Under the pieces are notes generated by a model. That model ran no database searches. It was not told where the DNA came from and saw only the letters and a list, made by a program, of their open reading frames with translations. 64,000 bases of DNA, from contig NC_015160.1 in NCBI RefSeq assembly GCF_000190535.1, positions 1,984,001 through 2,048,000 on the forward strand, in the 5' to 3' direction. This document shows positions 28,284 to 36,600 of this stretch, piece by piece. Both the position numbers and the translations under genes were made by a program. The stretch's first letter is position 1; every line of letters begins with the position of its first letter. Source of the DNA: Odoribacter splanchnicus DSM 20712. Its GTDB lineage: Bacteria; Bacteroidota; Bacteroidia; Bacteroidales; Marinifilaceae.

Positions 28284-29852
28284 TTATTGTCTCTTTTGTA
28301 ATACGGGCAGACCGTCGGTGCCGAGTATCCACTGGTAGTCGCCAGCGGTGAGGGCGGTGTTCATGCCGTCGACGGCTGTCTGCCATTTCACGGTCGCGCC
28401 GTCCACCTTCGTGGCATCTACCGTTCCTCCTTCAATACGGAATACTCCTTGCCCGGCATTGCCTCCCCAATAACAGGAAGTTATATCAGCGTAGTTATAA
28501 CGCACTATAGCTCCATTGTTAGACTCTTTCAATGTGCCGTCGAACCAGCAAGCGATGATATCGCCATAATTTGATTCGGCTATACCACAAGTTCCACCAT
28601 ATGATGCAGAAATTTTTCCCGTCACAGAGCAGGCAATGATTTGGCCATGATTTCGGCCCACTATTCCAGCAGTATTTCCACTACTGCCATACAGATTCAC
28701 ATCTATGAGTTGTAGGTTCTTTATCACTCCACGTTCACTTAAGAGTGAACCCAAAAATCCAGTATTATTCATTGCTGAAGAGTTAAATCCTGTAATGCGG
28801 TGTCCCTGCCCATTAAAGACGCCGGAGTAGAATGTAAATATGCCTGACCGTGTCCATTCCTTACCCGTCAGGTCGATGTCAGCGGCGAGGGTGCAATTTA
28901 TCGATTCATCTTTTTGTGAGGCTTCGTTCCATGCCAGCAGGCCGTCGGCGTTATAGACCGTGTAGGTCTTGGTGTTGCTGTCGTAGATGTAGCCCAAATC
29001 CTCGGCTGTGCCGCTCTCGCCGCCGCCGTCAGCCCATTCACCGATAGTGCAACCCTCTAACGTCAAGCCGGTGGCGTTCACCTTGACGGTGTAGATATAG
29101 CGGCTACCCGCTTCTAATACGACGTTGTTCTGCGGGCAGAAGTAGAAGGTGCCGCCGCCGAGTTCCACCCGGATGAACTGCTTGCCTGCCGCAACGGTCT
29201 GCGGGGCGGTCAGTGCCTCATAGGTGTTGCCGCTTGCGTTGTAAGTCTTGATGGCGGTCGGGTTGCCGTTATCGGCGGACAGGCTCACGAGGCTCACCGT
29301 GGCACCGGCGACGCTCGTGAATCCCGTGCCGGGCTTCAGCTCGATTGTCACGCGTGCCGTGCGGTGGGTAAATCCAAGTGTCGGGTCGTCAAATTTCACC
29401 GTCTTGTTTTCAGCGGAGATGAAGTCGCTGTTCTGAAAGTCAGCCAATTGGCTCTGGTCTTCAGCCACCTTCACTGCAGGCATCTGGGTGATGTCGGCAT
29501 TATCGAAGGGCCACCATGCCGATACGGTAATCGGGTCGCGGCTTGTCCAGTAGTGCGGGTCGTTCTCGCGTGAGAGTGTGGCACTTTTGAAATCGGTAGA
29601 AGCCGTTACGGTGTATTCCTTTACCGCATCACCCAACTTGAGTGCCACGGAAGTGACACCCTGCCAGTCGCCGTCCACGGTGGCCCGGGTGGAAGGGGCT
29701 GCCTGCGGCGTTGCCTCTACGGACAATCCGGTGGCACGGATGAGTACGGGGTATTCACCTTCGGGCAGACGGTTATTGTCTGCCAGTTCGTCCTGCGTAC
29801 AGGCTGCCAGTGAGAGGACGAGCGCTGCAAGTGCTAAAATTTTTGTCTTCAC
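28284..29852 (-). CDS. Fimbrillin-like lipoprotein (mosaic gene C)
   Basis: A 522-residue lipoprotein. It begins at a GTG (MKTKILALAALVLSLAAC, Cys18), preceded by ACAGATAT, a leader string also found before genes D and F, which supports this start. The body is type II like gene B (LADNNRLPEGEYPVLIRATG; GCTIGEWADGGGESG) and ends GTDGLPVLQKRQ, while the signal peptide is the type of gene D. So it combines modules differently from gene B. The strong identity to gene B at the DNA level implies recent duplication or gene conversion. Confidence 0.85.
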   Translation of the reverse strand: MKTKILALAALVLSLAACTQDELADNNRLPEGEYPVLIRATGLSVEATPQAAPSTRATVDGDWQGVTSVALKLGDAVKEYTVTASTDFKSATLSRENDPHYWTSRDPITVSAWWPFDNADITQMPAVKVAEDQSQLADFQNSDFISAENKTVKFDDPTLGFTHRTARVTIELKPGTGFTSVAGATVSLVSLSADNGNPTAIKTYNASGNTYEALTAPQTVAAGKQFIRVELGGGTFYFCPQNNVVLEAGSRYIYTVKVNATGLTLEGCTIGEWADGGGESGTAEDLGYIYDSNTKTYTVYNADGLLAWNEASQKDESINCTLAADIDLTGKEWTRSGIFTFYSGVFNGQGHRITGFNSSAMNNTGFLGSLLSERGVIKNLQLIDVNLYGSSGNTAGIVGRNHGQIIACSVTGKISASYGGTCGIAESNYGDIIACWFDGTLKESNNGAIVRYNYADITSCYWGGNAGQGVFRIEGGTVDATKVDGATVKWQTAVDGMNTALTAGDYQWILGTDGLPVLQKRQ

Positions 29853-29890
29853 TATATCTGTTATTTTATTACTTCGGTTCTTTCCGTTGC

Positions 29891-29910
29891 GGGCGGAACT
29901 TTTTCCGCCC
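29891..29910. repeat. 3'-flank hairpin of fimbrillin array, copy 2
   Basis: GGGCGGAA (29891-29898) with TTCCGCCC (29903-29910), extended by CCGT/ACGG outside, follows the stop of gene D. The surrounding bases (TTCGGTTCTTTCCGTTGC) match copy 1, so the duplicated unit extends past the stop codon. Confidence 0.7.
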
Positions 29911-29916
29911 GACGGT

Positions 29917-31596
29917 TTACTGCTTCCTCAAGGTAGGCAATGCTCCATTAAGTTCGTAACGCCACTCTGAGCCTGCGTTCTGCAAGGCGGTGTTCATGGC
30001 ATCGACGGCTTTCTGCCAGGTAACGTAAGTGCCGTCCACCTTCGTGGATTCGGGGGCGGTCTTATAGCCTCGTTCCTGATTGTTCTTCCAATAGCAGGCG
30101 GTCACGGTGGTGTAGCTATCTCCAAACAAGCCGCCGATATGCACATTGCCGGTGCTGCTACCCGTACTGGTTACGTTGCCCGTGGCATAGCAGGCAAGGA
30201 CGCGGCTTCCTCCGTTTAATCCCACTACACCGCCGCCAAAGTTATTCTTTTGGGAAGCTATTTCTAAGGTCACGTTGCCTGTGGCATAGCAAGCTGTCAT
30301 GGTGCCCCATTTTTCTCCTGCCACACCGCCGACATAGTGCTTTCCCTTCACAGTGGCAGAGGAGCTGCATCCGATGATGGAACCGGCCTTTTGTGAACCC
30401 ACCACACCGCCGACACAATCTGTGCCGCTGACGCTACCCGACACCGAGCAGTTTTCAATGGTGCCCCAGCTATATCCTACCACGCCGCCAGTACAGCCAA
30501 ACATGTGATTGCTTGTTATCTGTATGCCTTCCATCACCACGTTCTTCACCATACCAGCTCTATTGAGATAGCCGAACAGACCCACAAATTGGTCATTTGT
30601 CGTAACGGTCAACCCCGTGATGGTATGGCCGCCGCCGTCGAAAGTGCCTTTGTATGAGTTATCGAAGCTTGTGCCTATCGGCGTCCAGCCTTTGCCCGTC
30701 AGATCAATGTTTTTGTCGAGGGTAATGTTAATGTCGGTCTTACCTCCGTTCACTAATTCGGCTACATTCATCAGGCCATCGGCGGAGGTCACGGTGTAGC
30801 TGCCGTCGCTCTCTATGGTATAGCCCAGGTCTTTTGCCGCAGCGAGGGAGACGGTGTAGGTATATTCACCGCCCGCCTGCCAGTCGGTAGCATTCTTCAT
30901 CTTATAAACGAAGGTTTTGCCGTTAGTGAAGGTGCACGTAATGAAGGTCCTGCCAGCTGCCACACTTTGCGGGGCTACGAGGGCGATGTAGGTGTTGCTG
31001 CCCTTGTCATACGGGGTGATTTTATCTGGATTGTCATTCTCGGTGGAGAGACCCGTCAGCTGCACGGATGCCAGCCCCTCGGTGTAGTCCGTCAGAACGA
31101 CGGTCACCCGCGCCGTGCGGTGGGTGAAGCGGAGCGTGGGGCTACCATAGGTCACCGTCTGTCCGTCGGCTACGATGAGGTCGCTGCCCTCGAAGTCTTT
31201 CCGGGCACTTTGGTTGGCTTTTACCTTCACAGCAGAAGGGGTTGTCTCGCCCTCGGTGTAGGGCCACCACGCTGTGACGGTGATGTCGTTGTGGTTGGTC
31301 CAGTAGTACGGGTCGGTGGAGGTCAGCGTGGCGCTGGTGGGGTCGGCGGTGGAGGGCGTCACGTCGTACGTCTTCACCATGCCGTCCATCAGCACTGCCA
31401 CGCTCTGCACACCCTCCCAATTGCCATCCGCGGGGGCACGGGTGCCGGCGATGGCTTTCGCGGCGGGATTCAGCCCCGTGGCGGTGAAGACGATGGGTGT
31501 GCCTTCCGCCCCTTCCGGCAGAAAGCCCGCTTCGTCCTGCGTGCAGGCGGCGAGTGAGAGGGCGAGCGCTGCAAGTGCAAAAAATCTTATCCTCAT
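29917..31596 (-). CDS. Fimbrillin-like lipoprotein with GLUG repeats (mosaic gene D)
   Basis: A 559-residue lipoprotein with signal MRIRFFALAALALSLAAC (Cys18), the type seen in genes C and F. The body is type I like gene A (AGFLPEGAEGTPIVFTATGL, WEGVQSVAVLMDGMVKTYDV), with a TR site in IAGTRAPADG. The C-terminal domain has repeated GLUG motifs (GGVVGYSWGTIENCSVSGSV, GGVVGSQKAGSIIGCSSSAT, GGVAGEKWGTMTACYATGNV) and ends in WRYELNGALPTLRKQ. Compared with gene A, the GLUG loops differ in several places (NHMFGCTGG against NNGSSQAGG), so variation is concentrated in presumed exposed loops. Confidence 0.85.
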   Translation of the reverse strand: MRIRFFALAALALSLAACTQDEAGFLPEGAEGTPIVFTATGLNPAAKAIAGTRAPADGNWEGVQSVAVLMDGMVKTYDVTPSTADPTSATLTSTDPYYWTNHNDITVTAWWPYTEGETTPSAVKVKANQSARKDFEGSDLIVADGQTVTYGSPTLRFTHRTARVTVVLTDYTEGLASVQLTGLSTENDNPDKITPYDKGSNTYIALVAPQSVAAGRTFITCTFTNGKTFVYKMKNATDWQAGGEYTYTVSLAAAKDLGYTIESDGSYTVTSADGLMNVAELVNGGKTDINITLDKNIDLTGKGWTPIGTSFDNSYKGTFDGGGHTITGLTVTTNDQFVGLFGYLNRAGMVKNVVMEGIQITSNHMFGCTGGVVGYSWGTIENCSVSGSVSGTDCVGGVVGSQKAGSIIGCSSSATVKGKHYVGGVAGEKWGTMTACYATGNVTLEIASQKNNFGGGVVGLNGGSRVLACYATGNVTSTGSSTGNVHIGGLFGDSYTTVTACYWKNNQERGYKTAPESTKVDGTYVTWQKAVDAMNTALQNAGSEWRYELNGALPTLRKQ

Positions 31597-31634
31597 AATA
31601 TCTGTTGTTTTATTACTCTGGTTCTTTCCGTTGC

Positions 31635-31654
31635 GGGCAGAACTTTTTCCGCCC
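31635..31654. repeat. 3'-flank hairpin of fimbrillin array, copy 3
   Basis: GGGCAGAA (31635-31642) with TTCCGCCC (31647-31654) follows the stop of gene E. One stem position is mismatched compared with copies 1 and 2. Confidence 0.65.
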
Positions 31655-31660
31655 GACGGT

Positions 31661-33454
31661 TTACTGCTTCCTCAAGGTGGGCAATGCTCCGTTAAGTTCG
31701 TAACGCCACTCTGAGCCTGCGTTCTGCAAGGCGGTGTTCATGGCATCAACGGCGTTCTGCCAGGTAACGCCAGTGCCGTCCACCTTCGTGGCTTCGGGGA
31801 CGATGCCTTCCTTATTATAGCCGATGCCTTGTTCATGATTGTTCTTCCAATAGCCGGCGGTCACGGTGGTGTAGTTATCTCCCAAAAAGCCGCCGATATG
31901 CACATTGCCAGTGCCACTACCCGTACTGGTTACGTTGCCCGTGGCATAGCAGGCAAGGACGCTGCTTCCTGCGTTGAATCCCACCAGACCGCCGCCAAGG
32001 ATATTATTTATGGGGTCTATTTCTATGGTCACGTTGCCTGTGGCATAGCAAGCGGCCATGGTGGCACCCGAATTCGTCTCACCTGCCACGCCGCCGACCT
32101 GGACCATTCCCTTCACTGTGGCGGAGGAGCTGCATCCGGTGATGGAAGCCTCCCATTGAATACCCACCACACCGCCGGCGCATATCGTGCCGCTGACGCT
32201 GCCCGACACCGAGCAGTTTTCAATGGTGCCTCCCCAGCTAAATCCTGCCACGCCGCCGGCATAGCCCAACCTGTGATTGCATGTTATCTGTATGCCATCC
32301 ATCACCACGTTCTTCACCGTGCCAGCTTTACCGAGCCTGCCGAACAGACCCACATATTGGTCATTTGTCGTAACGGTCAGCCCCATGATGGTATGGCCCC
32401 CGCCGTCGAAGGTGCCGGTGTATGAGTTATAAAAGTTTGTGCCTATCGGTGACCAGTCTTTGCCCGTGAGGTCGATGTCGGCGGTGAGGGTGCAATTTAT
32501 CGATCTGTCTTTTTGTGCGGCTTCGTTCCATGCCAGCAGGCCGTCGGCGTTATAGACCGTGTAGGTATTGGTGTTGCTATCGTAGATGTAGCCCAACTCG
32601 GCTGCACCACTCTCGCCGCCGCCGTCAGCCCAATCACCGATGGTGCAACCCTCTAATGTCAAGCCAGTGGCGTTCACCTTAACGGTATATTTATAGCGGC
32701 TGCCCGCTTCTAATACGACGTTGTTCTGCGGACGGAAGTAGAAGGTGCCGCCGCCGAGTTCCACCTTAACGAACGGCTTGCCTGCCGCAACGGTCTGCGG
32801 GGCGGTCAGTGCCTCATAGGTGTTGCCGCTTGCGTTGTAAGTCTTGATGGCGGTCGGGTTGCCGTTATCGGCGGACAGGCTCACGAGGCTCACCGTGGCA
32901 CCGTCCACGCTTGTGAATCCCGTACCGGGCTTCAGTTCGATTGCCACGCGTGCCGTGCGGTGGGTAAATTCAAGAGTCGGGTTGTTAAATTCCACCTTCC
33001 GGTTCTCAGCAGAGATGAAGTCGCTGTTTTGGAAGTCAGCCAGTTTGCTTTGGTCTTCTGCCACCTTCACGGCAGGCATCTGTGTGATGTCGGCATTGTC
33101 GAAGGGCCACCATGCCGATATGGTAATCGGGTCGCGGCTGGTCCAGTAGTACGGGTCGTTCTCGCGTGAAAGCGTGGCACTCTTGAAATCGGTAGAAGCC
33201 GTTACGGTGTATTCCTTTACCGCATCGCCCATCTTGAGTGCCACGGAAGTGACGCCCTGCCAGTCGCCGTCCACAGCGGCACGGGTGGAAGGGACTGCCA
33301 GCGGCGTTGCTTCTACGGACAGTCCGGTGGCACGGATGAATACGGGGTATTCACCTTCGGGCAGACGGTTATCGTCAGCCAGTTCGTCCTGTGTGCAGGC
33401 GGCAAGGCCGAGCAGCAGGGCGGTGGCTGCGGGGATAAATAATCTATGTCTCAT
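31661..33454 (-). CDS. Chimeric fimbrillin/GLUG lipoprotein (mosaic gene E)
   Basis: A 597-residue lipoprotein with a third signal type (MRHRLFIPAATALLLGLAAC, Cys20). Residues 21 to about 326 are the type II fimbrillin part seen in genes B and C (LADDNRLPEGEYPVFIRATG ... ADGLLAWNEAAQKDRSINCT). At the shared string DIDLTGK, near base 32475, it switches to the GLUG C-terminus of genes A and D (YNSYTGTFDGGGHTIMGLTV ... ALPTLRKQ). It is thus a clear recombinant of the two families and the longest member. It is the first of the five tandem genes in transcription order, 34 bases after the short fimbrillin. Confidence 0.87.
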   Translation of the reverse strand: MRHRLFIPAATALLLGLAACTQDELADDNRLPEGEYPVFIRATGLSVEATPLAVPSTRAAVDGDWQGVTSVALKMGDAVKEYTVTASTDFKSATLSRENDPYYWTSRDPITISAWWPFDNADITQMPAVKVAEDQSKLADFQNSDFISAENRKVEFNNPTLEFTHRTARVAIELKPGTGFTSVDGATVSLVSLSADNGNPTAIKTYNASGNTYEALTAPQTVAAGKPFVKVELGGGTFYFRPQNNVVLEAGSRYKYTVKVNATGLTLEGCTIGDWADGGGESGAAELGYIYDSNTNTYTVYNADGLLAWNEAAQKDRSINCTLTADIDLTGKDWSPIGTNFYNSYTGTFDGGGHTIMGLTVTTNDQYVGLFGRLGKAGTVKNVVMDGIQITCNHRLGYAGGVAGFSWGGTIENCSVSGSVSGTICAGGVVGIQWEASITGCSSSATVKGMVQVGGVAGETNSGATMAACYATGNVTIEIDPINNILGGGLVGFNAGSSVLACYATGNVTSTGSGTGNVHIGGFLGDNYTTVTAGYWKNNHEQGIGYNKEGIVPEATKVDGTGVTWQNAVDAMNTALQNAGSEWRYELNGALPTLRKQ

Positions 33455-33488
33455 AATTCTTCATTCTAATCGATTAATTATTAAAATC

Positions 33489-34376
33489 CTACAGGTCAGC
33501 GCCCACTTCTCCGCCGTCTATATCGTTCCACTTTGCAATGGTGGCTTCGCTGACTTCAAGGACTTTGTTGCGTACCTTGACGGTATAGGTATAGTTGTTG
33601 CCCGCCTGCAGTGCGCCTTCGGGCACGGTGAGTGTGGCATGATATTCCTGACCTTTGTAATTCACAACCAACGGCAGGGATGCAACTGTCTGCGGGAAGA
33701 GGATGATCGATGACGTGAGAACGCCGTCTGCCAAATTCATGGCCAGTTCTCCGGTCTGTGCCCCGTTGTCTGCGGTGGCAATACCGTCGGCCGTGTTGAA
33801 CGTACCGGTGAGTAACAATCCGTCCAGCGTGTAACGTTCAGGCTTGACCACGCTGAAATTCACGCCGTCGCCCGCCTCGAAGGTAAGGGTTATCCGGCTC
33901 ATGCGGTGGTGGAAGGAGTTGTCTTCACCGCCTTTGGCGGTTTTGTCGGTGAAGCTTACTACCGGGTTGTTTTTGTCTCCCGTGGCTCCTGTGGCAAAGA
34001 GGAAGTCGATGGCAGGCTGGTTCTGCTGCGCCGTGGCATCGGTCGTGGCTGTGAGGATGCCTCCCGCCGCGTTGTACGGATAGTAGGCGCGGAAAGTATG
34101 GGTCTTTGTATCTTCGATATAGATAACCTTTCCTTCTGCCTCAAATTTCCCGTTTTTCAGGATGAAAGGCACGTTGCCGTACTGGGAATCGTTGCCGATG
34201 TCGGTGATGCCGATACGGTCGCCGCCAGTCCAGGTGGTTCCGCTGGCGCGGGTGGCGGGGGCGATGTCGGCGGTAAACTGGGCGGCCACTGGGTCACCGT
34301 TCAGGTTCTCGTTGTCGTTGTTGCAGGCTGCCAGTGCGAGGACGAGCGTCGCAAGTGCAAAAAATCTTGTCTTCAT
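33489..34376 (-). CDS. Fimbrillin family lipoprotein (short)
   Basis: A 295-residue lipoprotein from the ATG at 34376 (MKTRFFALATLVLALAAC, Cys18). This start is chosen because ACAGATAT lies just upstream as in genes C and D; an ATG 12 bases earlier is possible. It has the TR site (APATRASGTTW) and a compact fimbrillin fold (GGDRIGITDIGNDSQYGNVP, FHHRMSRITLTFEAGDGVNF) without GLUG repeats, ending ATIAKWNDIDGGEVGADL. Its small size and position before the mosaic genes suggest the main structural pilin; this is inference. Confidence 0.85.
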   Translation of the reverse strand: MKTRFFALATLVLALAACNNDNENLNGDPVAAQFTADIAPATRASGTTWTGGDRIGITDIGNDSQYGNVPFILKNGKFEAEGKVIYIEDTKTHTFRAYYPYNAAGGILTATTDATAQQNQPAIDFLFATGATGDKNNPVVSFTDKTAKGGEDNSFHHRMSRITLTFEAGDGVNFSVVKPERYTLDGLLLTGTFNTADGIATADNGAQTGELAMNLADGVLTSSIILFPQTVASLPLVVNYKGQEYHATLTVPEGALQAGNNYTYTVKVRNKVLEVSEATIAKWNDIDGGEVGADL

Positions 34377-34396
34377 TATATCTGTCATTATATTAG

Positions 34397-35284
34397 TTAC
34401 AAATCGGCATTTACATCATCACCTTTCACTTCTTCCCAGCCGTTGATTTCGGCTCCGTCCACTTCCATGCCTTCGGGAGTCTCAACCAGCGTTCCGCCGA
34501 GGGTCAGCGATGCGCCCTTTCCGGTGTTGAACTCCTTGAGGGCTTCCGTGAGGTCGCTTTTCAGCATCGTGGGGGTCGGGTTGCCGTCCGCATAGCGGAT
34601 TTCACCCGTCAGCAGTTGTTCCGTGCCGGTCACACCCAACAGCCGCACCGTGGCTTTCCACTTGCCGGCATCGTCACCTTCGGTAATCTTGGTGAAGGGC
34701 AGCACGACGTTCGAAGCGGCTCCGTAGGTATCGGTAGCGAAGTCGAGTGTTCGGGCTGCACCCGTCAGATGGGCAACAATCTCCGTGATGCGTCCGGCGG
34801 CATCACCAGTAGGTTCGACGACAAGCGTCAGTTCGCGTACCTGCTGCTTCATTGCGGCGGTCAGCGGATAGTCCTTGTCTTTCCCGATGGTCACCTGTTC
34901 CGTATAGGTGAAGAACCATCCCGGGGCATTGTTCACAAAGGTATCCGTGCCTGCCCGGGTTCCCGTGGCTGCGGCAATGGTGGCTGTGGTGCCGTTCACC
35001 GTGATTCCTTCAGCCGGGTTCCACACCGCAAGGGTGTAGCTGCCCGGAGCAAACAGATGGTCGGGGGCATGGGTGGCGGAAGTCTCCGTACCCGTATAGT
35101 CGCCCATGGTGACCGTCCATGTGGCAGGTATGTCGATACCCTCACCGCGGGCCGACCAGTCGGCTGTTACCGCAATCTTCCCGTAGTCGGGGTGCGGCGT
35201 GTCATAAAGCGTGTCCTTCACGCAGGAAGAGAGCAGCACGGCGGCTGCCATTCCCATCATATTTATATATTGTTTTGCTTTCAT
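34397..35284 (-). CDS. FimB/Mfa2-like fimbrial anchor lipoprotein
   Basis: A 295-residue lipoprotein: MKAKQYINMMGMAAAVLLSS with Cys21, then VKDTLYDTPHPDYGKIAVTA, the typical FimB/Mfa2 (DUF1812-type) N-terminus. Two transthyretin-like halves follow (APGSYTLAVWNPAEGITVNG; QQVRELTLVVEPTGDAAGRI). In Porphyromonas, Mfa2 and FimB anchor the pilus and limit its length. It lies between the DUF3575 gene and the fimbrillins, as in other Bacteroidales pilus operons. It ends in a very similar way to the short fimbrillin (DVNADL against EVGADL). Confidence 0.8.
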   Translation of the reverse strand: MKAKQYINMMGMAAAVLLSSCVKDTLYDTPHPDYGKIAVTADWSARGEGIDIPATWTVTMGDYTGTETSATHAPDHLFAPGSYTLAVWNPAEGITVNGTTATIAAATGTRAGTDTFVNNAPGWFFTYTEQVTIGKDKDYPLTAAMKQQVRELTLVVEPTGDAAGRITEIVAHLTGAARTLDFATDTYGAASNVVLPFTKITEGDDAGKWKATVRLLGVTGTEQLLTGEIRYADGNPTPTMLKSDLTEALKEFNTGKGASLTLGGTLVETPEGMEVDGAEINGWEEVKGDDVNADL

Positions 35285-35300
35285 ATTCTATTCCTCCGTG

Positions 35301-36401
35301 TTAGAATAACTTCCATACCAATGTCACACCGGCATTGATGGGGCCCCACCAATCTTTTGTCTCGTTGCCGTGGCGTACACGCACGCCGTCGATGACCTCA
35401 TATTTCTCATAGTCGGCATTCAGGTAGCCCAGACCGAGGTTGAAATCAAGAGCCAGTGCCTTGTTCAGCCGCAGCTGGTGGCCGGCGGTGATGCCGCCAC
35501 CCATCAGGTCGCCCTGTTTGCCTGTTTCGGAGAGCTTGTAGTTGAACTGTCCGGCCTTGAACAGCGCGCCCAGATACCAGGCTTTCTTCTCACCCATATA
35601 GTAACGCACTTCCGGAGCCACTTCCCAGAGTGCATAGCGGCGGTCCTTGTCGCTCCACGTCCATGAAGTCCACGAGCCGTTTACGGCAATGCCCCACGAT
35701 GGGCAGATGCGCCATTCCACGCCAAGGTCGGGTGTCAGGGTAGCCCAGCGCAGCAGGTTGGCACGCAGGGAGAGATGATAATCAGTTGTGATTTTGGTTT
35801 CCGACGGCGTGTCGGCAAGTGTATTTTGTTGAGCGGCTTTCTCGGCTTCTGCCTTTTCAGCGGCAAGTCGGGCTTCTTCCGCCTTGCGCTGCTCTTCGGC
35901 AAGCCGTTCCTGTTCGGCACGCTTCTCGGCTTCCAGTCGTTCGGCTTCCGCCTTGCGTCGTGCTTCCGCTTCCGCATCCGTCACGGCTGTTTCCTTGACC
36001 GGTACCGTCAGGCGCACGGTGACAAAATCACCCTCAGTCGCATGGTTGCGGGTAATGAAATTCTCCTCTTTTATTTCCGCACGGATAATCAGTTCGGATT
36101 TCACACGGTTGGCACGGATCTTCGCCGTGGCAAGGTTCTCGGCTTCACTGCCCAGTGAATTACAGTATCCGTCAACCAGTAGCGGCAGCTTGCCGTCAAG
36201 AATTGTGGTTTTGTTGTTTTCGATACATTCCAACAGGCGGGCAAGTTCCGTGTCATTGCCATTCCAAGGCACGTAGAACATGTCCTTCTGCGGAACGAAG
36301 CGGAAGGTGTAAACTGTGTCTGTTTTCTGCTGCGCAAAAGCCGGAAAAGCTGCCGATGCCAGCCACGAAAACAAAATGAAGAATAGGATTCTTTTGCTCA
36401 T
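35301..36401 (-). CDS. DUF3575 outer-membrane protein with OmpA-like and coiled-coil parts
   Basis: A 366-residue protein with signal peptide (MSKRILFFILFSWLASAAFP, then AFAQ). Residues about 25-135 resemble an OmpA-like domain (LLVDGYCNSLGSEAENLATA, KIRANRVKSELI). Residues about 140-195 form a highly charged Ala/Glu/Arg coiled coil (AEARRKAEAERLEAEKRAEQ). The C-terminal DUF3575 barrel follows (LRANLLRWATLTPDLGVEWR ... INAGVTLVWKLF). Such proteins head fimbrillin operons and probably anchor or secrete the fimbrial lipoproteins. It is the first gene after the regulator on the same strand. Confidence 0.85.
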   Translation of the reverse strand: MSKRILFFILFSWLASAAFPAFAQQKTDTVYTFRFVPQKDMFYVPWNGNDTELARLLECIENNKTTILDGKLPLLVDGYCNSLGSEAENLATAKIRANRVKSELIIRAEIKEENFITRNHATEGDFVTVRLTVPVKETAVTDAEAEARRKAEAERLEAEKRAEQERLAEEQRKAEEARLAAEKAEAEKAAQQNTLADTPSETKITTDYHLSLRANLLRWATLTPDLGVEWRICPSWGIAVNGSWTSWTWSDKDRRYALWEVAPEVRYYMGEKKAWYLGALFKAGQFNYKLSETGKQGDLMGGGITAGHQLRLNKALALDFNLGLGYLNADYEKYEVIDGVRVRHGNETKDWWGPINAGVTLVWKLF

Positions 36402-36600
36402 TTTTTATATGCTTTTTAAATTTCCAATCCAGACTTAACATACAAAATAAGCGAAAAGATTTAAATTCAGCCCGATTCTTGCCTATAAAAAATGTCTCAA
36501 TTGTCAGAATCGCACATCTTTGTGGTTTAGAACATTTTAGTTTTGTAGTTTAGGCTATTTTTTGTCGTTTGGGCTATTCCTCCATCCATAACACACCGTA

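Noticed and set aside
25132-33713. Long plus-strand frames opposite the fimbrillin genes
   Set aside because: They repeat in each duplicated gene as mirror frames of GC-rich coding DNA and lack start signals or homology.
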